From NCBI GenBank assembly GCA_002403455.1, contig DHHV01000013.1, forward strand, positions 1 through 9,320: a stretch of 9,320 nt of DNA, read 5' to 3'. The number at the start of each line of letters is the position of its first letter. The stretch's first letter is position 1. The position numbers were made by a program, and so were the translations under genes. Origin of the DNA: Hyphomonadaceae bacterium UBA4763. GTDB lineage: Bacteria > Pseudomonadota > Alphaproteobacteria > Caulobacterales > Aquidulcibacteraceae. The notes beneath the pieces were generated by a model. That model was given only the letters and a program-made list of their open reading frames with translations, searched no databases and had not been told where the DNA came from. Positions 6,601-9,320 of this stretch are shown in pieces.

Positions 6601-7707
6601 TCACCCATCCTCGGCGCGCATCATCGCGAACAAGGCAAGGCACAGCGTCGTGATCGGCGCCAATGTCGCCGTCAGCCAATATGGCGCAAGCCCGCTGCCG
6701 GCAATGGAGCCGAGCGCTTGCGCCGCGCCAAAGGCAAGGAGGCTCGCCGCTGCGCCGACCAGAACGCGCTGCAACAACCCGCCAAGCCGCGCAAAGCGCA
6801 ACGTCGCCGCGGCCCCAATCGCCGCCATCGCCATCAGCCAAATCGGCGCCGCGAGCGCTGCGACATAATCATGTTTCAGGCGCAAAACGGGCCGACCAAT
6901 CGCGACGCGCCGGTCAATCTCGGCGGGAATGCTGGCAAGGCTGGCGCCGGCGCGGCGTTTGACGGCGCTTTCCAGCGCCAAAGCAGTGATCGTTGCCGGT
7001 AGATCGCGCTCAATAAAACGCTCTTCGGCGGTCGTCCCGCGAGGCGCGGCGATATAAGCGGTCCGCCCATTCGTCAGGCGCCAGACCCCGTCCAGCAATT
7101 TCGCCTCGCTCGCTTCAACAATGCTGTGCAGGCTGAGCGCACCGTCTGAACCGGGCCGATAGTGCAAAAAACGGGCGTCGTGCAGCGTCGAACTGGTGAT
7201 ATCCACCTGGCGCGCTTCGATATAAGTCTCGCCCAGCGCGTCGGTCTGCCGCAACCATTGGCTGCGCAATGCCGCGTTGTCACCGTTGCTGAGGTTCAAG
7301 GTCCGGCGCAGATCTTCGGCCCGCCCCGTCGCCCTTTCCGCAAAGGGCGCGAGCGCAAAGCTCCCGCCGAGCCCCAGCATAGCCGCCAATACCAGTGCAG
7401 GGCTGACGAAACGCCAGGCCGAGGCGCCGCTCGCCCGCGCGACCACCAATTCATTGCGCCGCGCCAAACGCGTATAAGTCGCCATCGCGCCAATCAGAAC
7501 GATGAAGGGCGCTGCCCCCAGGATCAGCCCAGGCGCGCGCCAAGCGGCAAGCTCGATGGCTTTCCTAAGATCCAATTGAGCGTCGTCGCCGATCTGTCGC
7601 ATCTGGTCCACGAGGTCGACCAATACCACCGCGCTCGCCACGACCGATGCCGCCAGCGTCACCATGCCCAAATTAACGCGCGCAATATAGCGCCACAATC
7701 TGCTCAT
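6601..7707 (-). CDS. lptG: LPS export ABC transporter permease LptG
   Basis: 368-residue membrane subunit of the Lpt machine (LptB2FG), which extracts lipopolysaccharide from the inner membrane and passes it to LptC/LptA. The layout is typical: three N-terminal membrane segments (about 12-33, 57-78, 100-121), a large periplasmic beta-jellyroll domain (about 125-265), and three C-terminal membrane segments ending ...LALFAMMRAEDG. The cytoplasmic stretch R84-N-E-L-V-V-A-R-A-S-G94 matches the coupling-helix region that contacts the ATPase LptB. ATG 7707-7705 overlaps the lptF stop (ATGA, 4 bp). There is no Shine-Dalgarno sequence, so translation is probably coupled to lptF. The frame is open further upstream to 8031, but that part is antisense or out of frame to lptF and is not coding. 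In many Alphaproteobacteria lptD and surA follow; here rarD does. Confidence 0.92.
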   Translation of the reverse strand: MSRLWRYIARVNLGMVTLAASVVASAVVLVDLVDQMRQIGDDAQLDLRKAIELAAWRAPGLILGAAPFIVLIGAMATYTRLARRNELVVARASGASAWRFVSPALVLAAMLGLGGSFALAPFAERATGRAEDLRRTLNLSNGDNAALRSQWLRQTDALGETYIEARQVDITSSTLHDARFLHYRPGSDGALSLHSIVEASEAKLLDGVWRLTNGRTAYIAAPRGTTAEERFIERDLPATITALALESAVKRRAGASLASIPAEIDRRVAIGRPVLRLKHDYVAALAAPIWLMAMAAIGAAATLRFARLGGLLQRVLVGAAASLLAFGAAQALGSIAGSGLAPYWLTATLAPITTLCLALFAMMRAEDG

Positions 7708-8801
7708 GCGGCGATCGCGCGCCGGCGCCGACGCGGCGCCGCGCTCCAATAAAGCAGCGCAAAACCACCCAAGCAAAACAGCGGCGCAGCATATTGCAGC
7801 GCATTGGCGAACCGAACCTCGCCGGCAAAAGATTGCAGCGCAAAGGCGAACGCTCGCATCGTTACTGCCGCCAGCGCGGCCACTGCAATCCGCTGGCCGT
7901 AACCGGTGCGGCTCGGCTCCGCCCCTAATATCGCCAAGACGGCCAACATCGCCATGGCAAGACACCATAACGGGCCAGACAGCCGCGCATGGCCTTCGGC
8001 CGCCAAGGCGTCGCGATTTTGCGCGTTCCAATAATGATCAAGATCGGGCGCCAAGAGATCGACCGCAAAACGGTCGGAGGCTTTGAACAAGACGTCAAAA
8101 TCCGCCAAGCCAAAATCATCGAGCGGCACGCGGTTCTGGCCAAACTTGACCGTGTCGATCGAACCATCTGGCAGGAAACGGCGCGTTTCGCCATCAAACA
8201 AGACAAGGATTGGCGCGCCCTTGACCGTCAGCAACAGCCCACTCTCCGCCCGATGAAGGCTCGGGACGGCCCCCGGCCGCGCATCACTCAAGAAAACCCC
8301 CTCCAAGCGCGTCCCTGTCTGCTCTCGCGCATAAATGGCAAGGCCCGGAGCGGGCGACACAAATGCGCCAGGCTCGACGAGCGCGCCGACCAAGCCCGCC
8401 CGCGCGCCAAGGATGGTGCGGCGCAGTTCGCTGAACGCAGCGGGTTGAGCAAACAAACCGATCGCCAATTGCGCAAGCGCGCAAATCACCGCGATCCGCA
8501 AGGCGGGCGCCGCGAGCGCCCACGGCCCTTGCCCCACGGCCCGCGCCACGATCGCTTCCTGATCCACCAGCGACTGATTGGCGGCAAAGGCGCAAGCGGC
8601 GAACACGGTCAAAGGCAAAATCAACTGGATGATCTGCGGCGCGCTCAGCAGCACGGCTTTTAGATAAGCCCACGCCGCGCCCGATTGCTCGAGCGCCAGC
8701 CCCAGCCGCGCCAATCCTTGCGTCAACAAGGCGATCAGCACGAGGCCGCCGAGCGCCAACATGAGCGCTCTACCGTAACTCGTCGTAAAATAAGCTTGCA
8801 T
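7704..8801 (-). CDS. lptF: LPS export ABC transporter permease LptF
   Basis: 365-residue partner of LptG in the LptB2FG exporter. N-terminus MQAYFTTSYGRAL, membrane segments at about 12-32, 53-74 and 96-117, periplasmic jellyroll in the middle, three membrane segments at the C-terminus, then a basic tail (APRRRRR). The coupling-helix stretch D80-Q-E-A-I-V-A-R-A-V-G90 is typical of LptF. The open frame reaches GTG 8882, but the extra 27 residues are Arg/Gly-rich and unlike the family, so ATG 8801 (28th codon) is preferred; its ribosome binding site is weak (GGGCCGG just upstream). It is the first gene of a probable lptF-lptG(-rarD) operon and is divergent from pepA. Confidence 0.9.
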   Translation of the reverse strand: MQAYFTTSYGRALMLALGGLVLIALLTQGLARLGLALEQSGAAWAYLKAVLLSAPQIIQLILPLTVFAACAFAANQSLVDQEAIVARAVGQGPWALAAPALRIAVICALAQLAIGLFAQPAAFSELRRTILGARAGLVGALVEPGAFVSPAPGLAIYAREQTGTRLEGVFLSDARPGAVPSLHRAESGLLLTVKGAPILVLFDGETRRFLPDGSIDTVKFGQNRVPLDDFGLADFDVLFKASDRFAVDLLAPDLDHYWNAQNRDALAAEGHARLSGPLWCLAMAMLAVLAILGAEPSRTGYGQRIAVAALAAVTMRAFAFALQSFAGEVRFANALQYAAPLFCLGGFALLYWSAAPRRRRRAIAA

Positions 8802-8866
8802 CCGGCCCAAGCCGTTCTCGCCTCCGCGCCCCTCGCCCTTAGCAGCCCGGTCCTGGACGTCAAATC

Positions 8867-8878
8867 GTCGGCGCCGAC
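8867..8878. promoter_or_regulatory. 12-bp perfect palindrome between lptF and pepA
   Basis: GTCGGCGCCGAC reads the same on both strands and lies in the 153-bp region between the divergent lptF and pepA starts. An alternative stem pairs its right half CCGAC with GTCGG at 8893-8897. It could be an operator or simply a GC-rich coincidence. No clear -35/-10 boxes were recognised in this region for either gene. Confidence 0.25.
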
Positions 8879-8954
8879 CCACGACCTCTTGTGTCGGGAA
8901 AGCGCGGCGGTCATAGACTTTTCCCTTCGTATTGACGCAAAACGAGGATACTTC

Positions 8955-9320
8955 ATGGCCTTGGCAATCGATTTTACTCCGTCGGCCGGTGGCGACGCTT
9001 TGGCGGTGGCCGCGCTCGAGACCGACGGCTTTGGCGCAACGATCGCCGGGCTCAATTCCGAAGCGCGCGAGGTCATTGCCCGGGCGGCGGAAGCCAGCCG
9101 GTTCACGGGAGCTGCCGGCCAGCTAATGGATTTACTGGTGCCGGCGGGGTTCGGCGCGCGCCGCGTCGTCATCGTCGGCTTGGGCAAACCGGCCGAATTG
9201 AACGCCTTGGCCTATGAGGCGGCCGGCGCCCATGTCGTCAAAAAATTGCTGACCAGCGGGGTCAAACGGCTCGCGATGCTCGGTTTTGCCGGCGACGGCG
9301 CGGCGGGCGCTGAAAGCGCC
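8955..9320 (+). CDS. pepA: Leucyl aminopeptidase (M17), N-terminal part
   Basis: First 122 codons of a cytosol aminopeptidase, cut by the window end. ATG 8955 has GAGGA (8944-8948) at 6 nt spacing. The translation begins MALAIDFTPSAGGDALAVAA and continues with RRVVIVGLGKPAEL and a stretch AYEAAGAHVVKKLL, which matches the N-terminal regulatory/macro-like domain of PepA-type M17 peptidases. The metal-binding and catalytic residues lie in the C-terminal domain outside the window. The enzyme releases N-terminal amino acids from peptides in the cytoplasm, and PepA can also bind DNA in some bacteria. Divergence from lptF-lptG is a frequent alphaproteobacterial arrangement and supports the call. 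Confidence 0.9.
   Translation, partial: MALAIDFTPSAGGDALAVAALETDGFGATIAGLNSEAREVIARAAEASRFTGAAGQLMDLLVPAGFGARRVVIVGLGKPAELNALAYEAAGAHVVKKLLTSGVKRLAMLGFAGDGAAGAESA

Noticed and set aside
7708..8031. Upstream extension of lptG by 108 codons
   Set aside because: It lies inside lptF in another frame; the LptG family starts at the ATG overlapping the lptF stop, and the extra residues are Cys/Arg-rich and unlike the family.
7162..8663. Long plus-strand open frames (7162-7752 and 7989-8663) across lptG and lptF
   Set aside because: They are antisense to clear LptF/LptG coding sequence, with very basic low-complexity products and no ribosome binding site.

Overview
This 9.3 kb window looks like chromosomal DNA of an alphaproteobacterium, although the exact lineage cannot be read from it. 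The reasons are a GC-rich right half with strong G/C preference at third codon positions, a divergent lptF-lptG / pepA arrangement common in Alphaproteobacteria, and TadG-type proteins with von Willebrand A (vWA) domains, a family well represented in that class.

Left part (1-4110). An 11-bp inverted repeat sits at the very edge. It is followed by about 470 bp of AT-rich non-coding DNA with a good match to a sigma-54 (-24/-12) promoter at 455-470 and a short dyad about 85 bp upstream of the start that promoter predicts. Then come two tandem paralogous genes for TadG-like proteins: a single N-terminal membrane anchor (TadE/TadG type) followed by a vWA domain. The proteins are 583 and 581 residues, align almost without gaps, and share four cysteines and the metal-site residues. 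They are clearly diverged at the nucleotide level. No other Tad/Flp pilus gene (pilin, TadA ATPase, secretin) lies in the window. The first ~2.9 kb is visibly more AT-rich than the rest.

Middle part (4111-5773). A YceI-family lipoprotein gene (minus strand) converges on the second tadG gene with no intergenic base. Its divergent neighbour is a fatty-acid-hydroxylase/sterol-desaturase-family membrane enzyme (TTG start, strong ribosome binding site). The intergenic region between them holds a nested set of perfect inverted repeats. The 3' end of the desaturase gene runs 127 bp antisense into rarD.

Right part (5647-9320). On the minus strand lie lptF, lptG (ATGA overlap) and, 60 bp on, rarD (EamA-type transporter). 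They could form one transcription unit read right to left. LptF and LptG are the membrane subunits of the lipopolysaccharide transport ABC exporter. Divergent from lptF, the first 122 codons of pepA (leucyl aminopeptidase, M17) run off the right edge.

Most genes here are known families. The less ordinary material is the orphan tandem tadG pair with its candidate sigma-54 control region, the dyads between yceI and the desaturase gene, and the tight or overlapping convergent gene ends. I see no CRISPR array, tRNA, rRNA, transposase or defence system.
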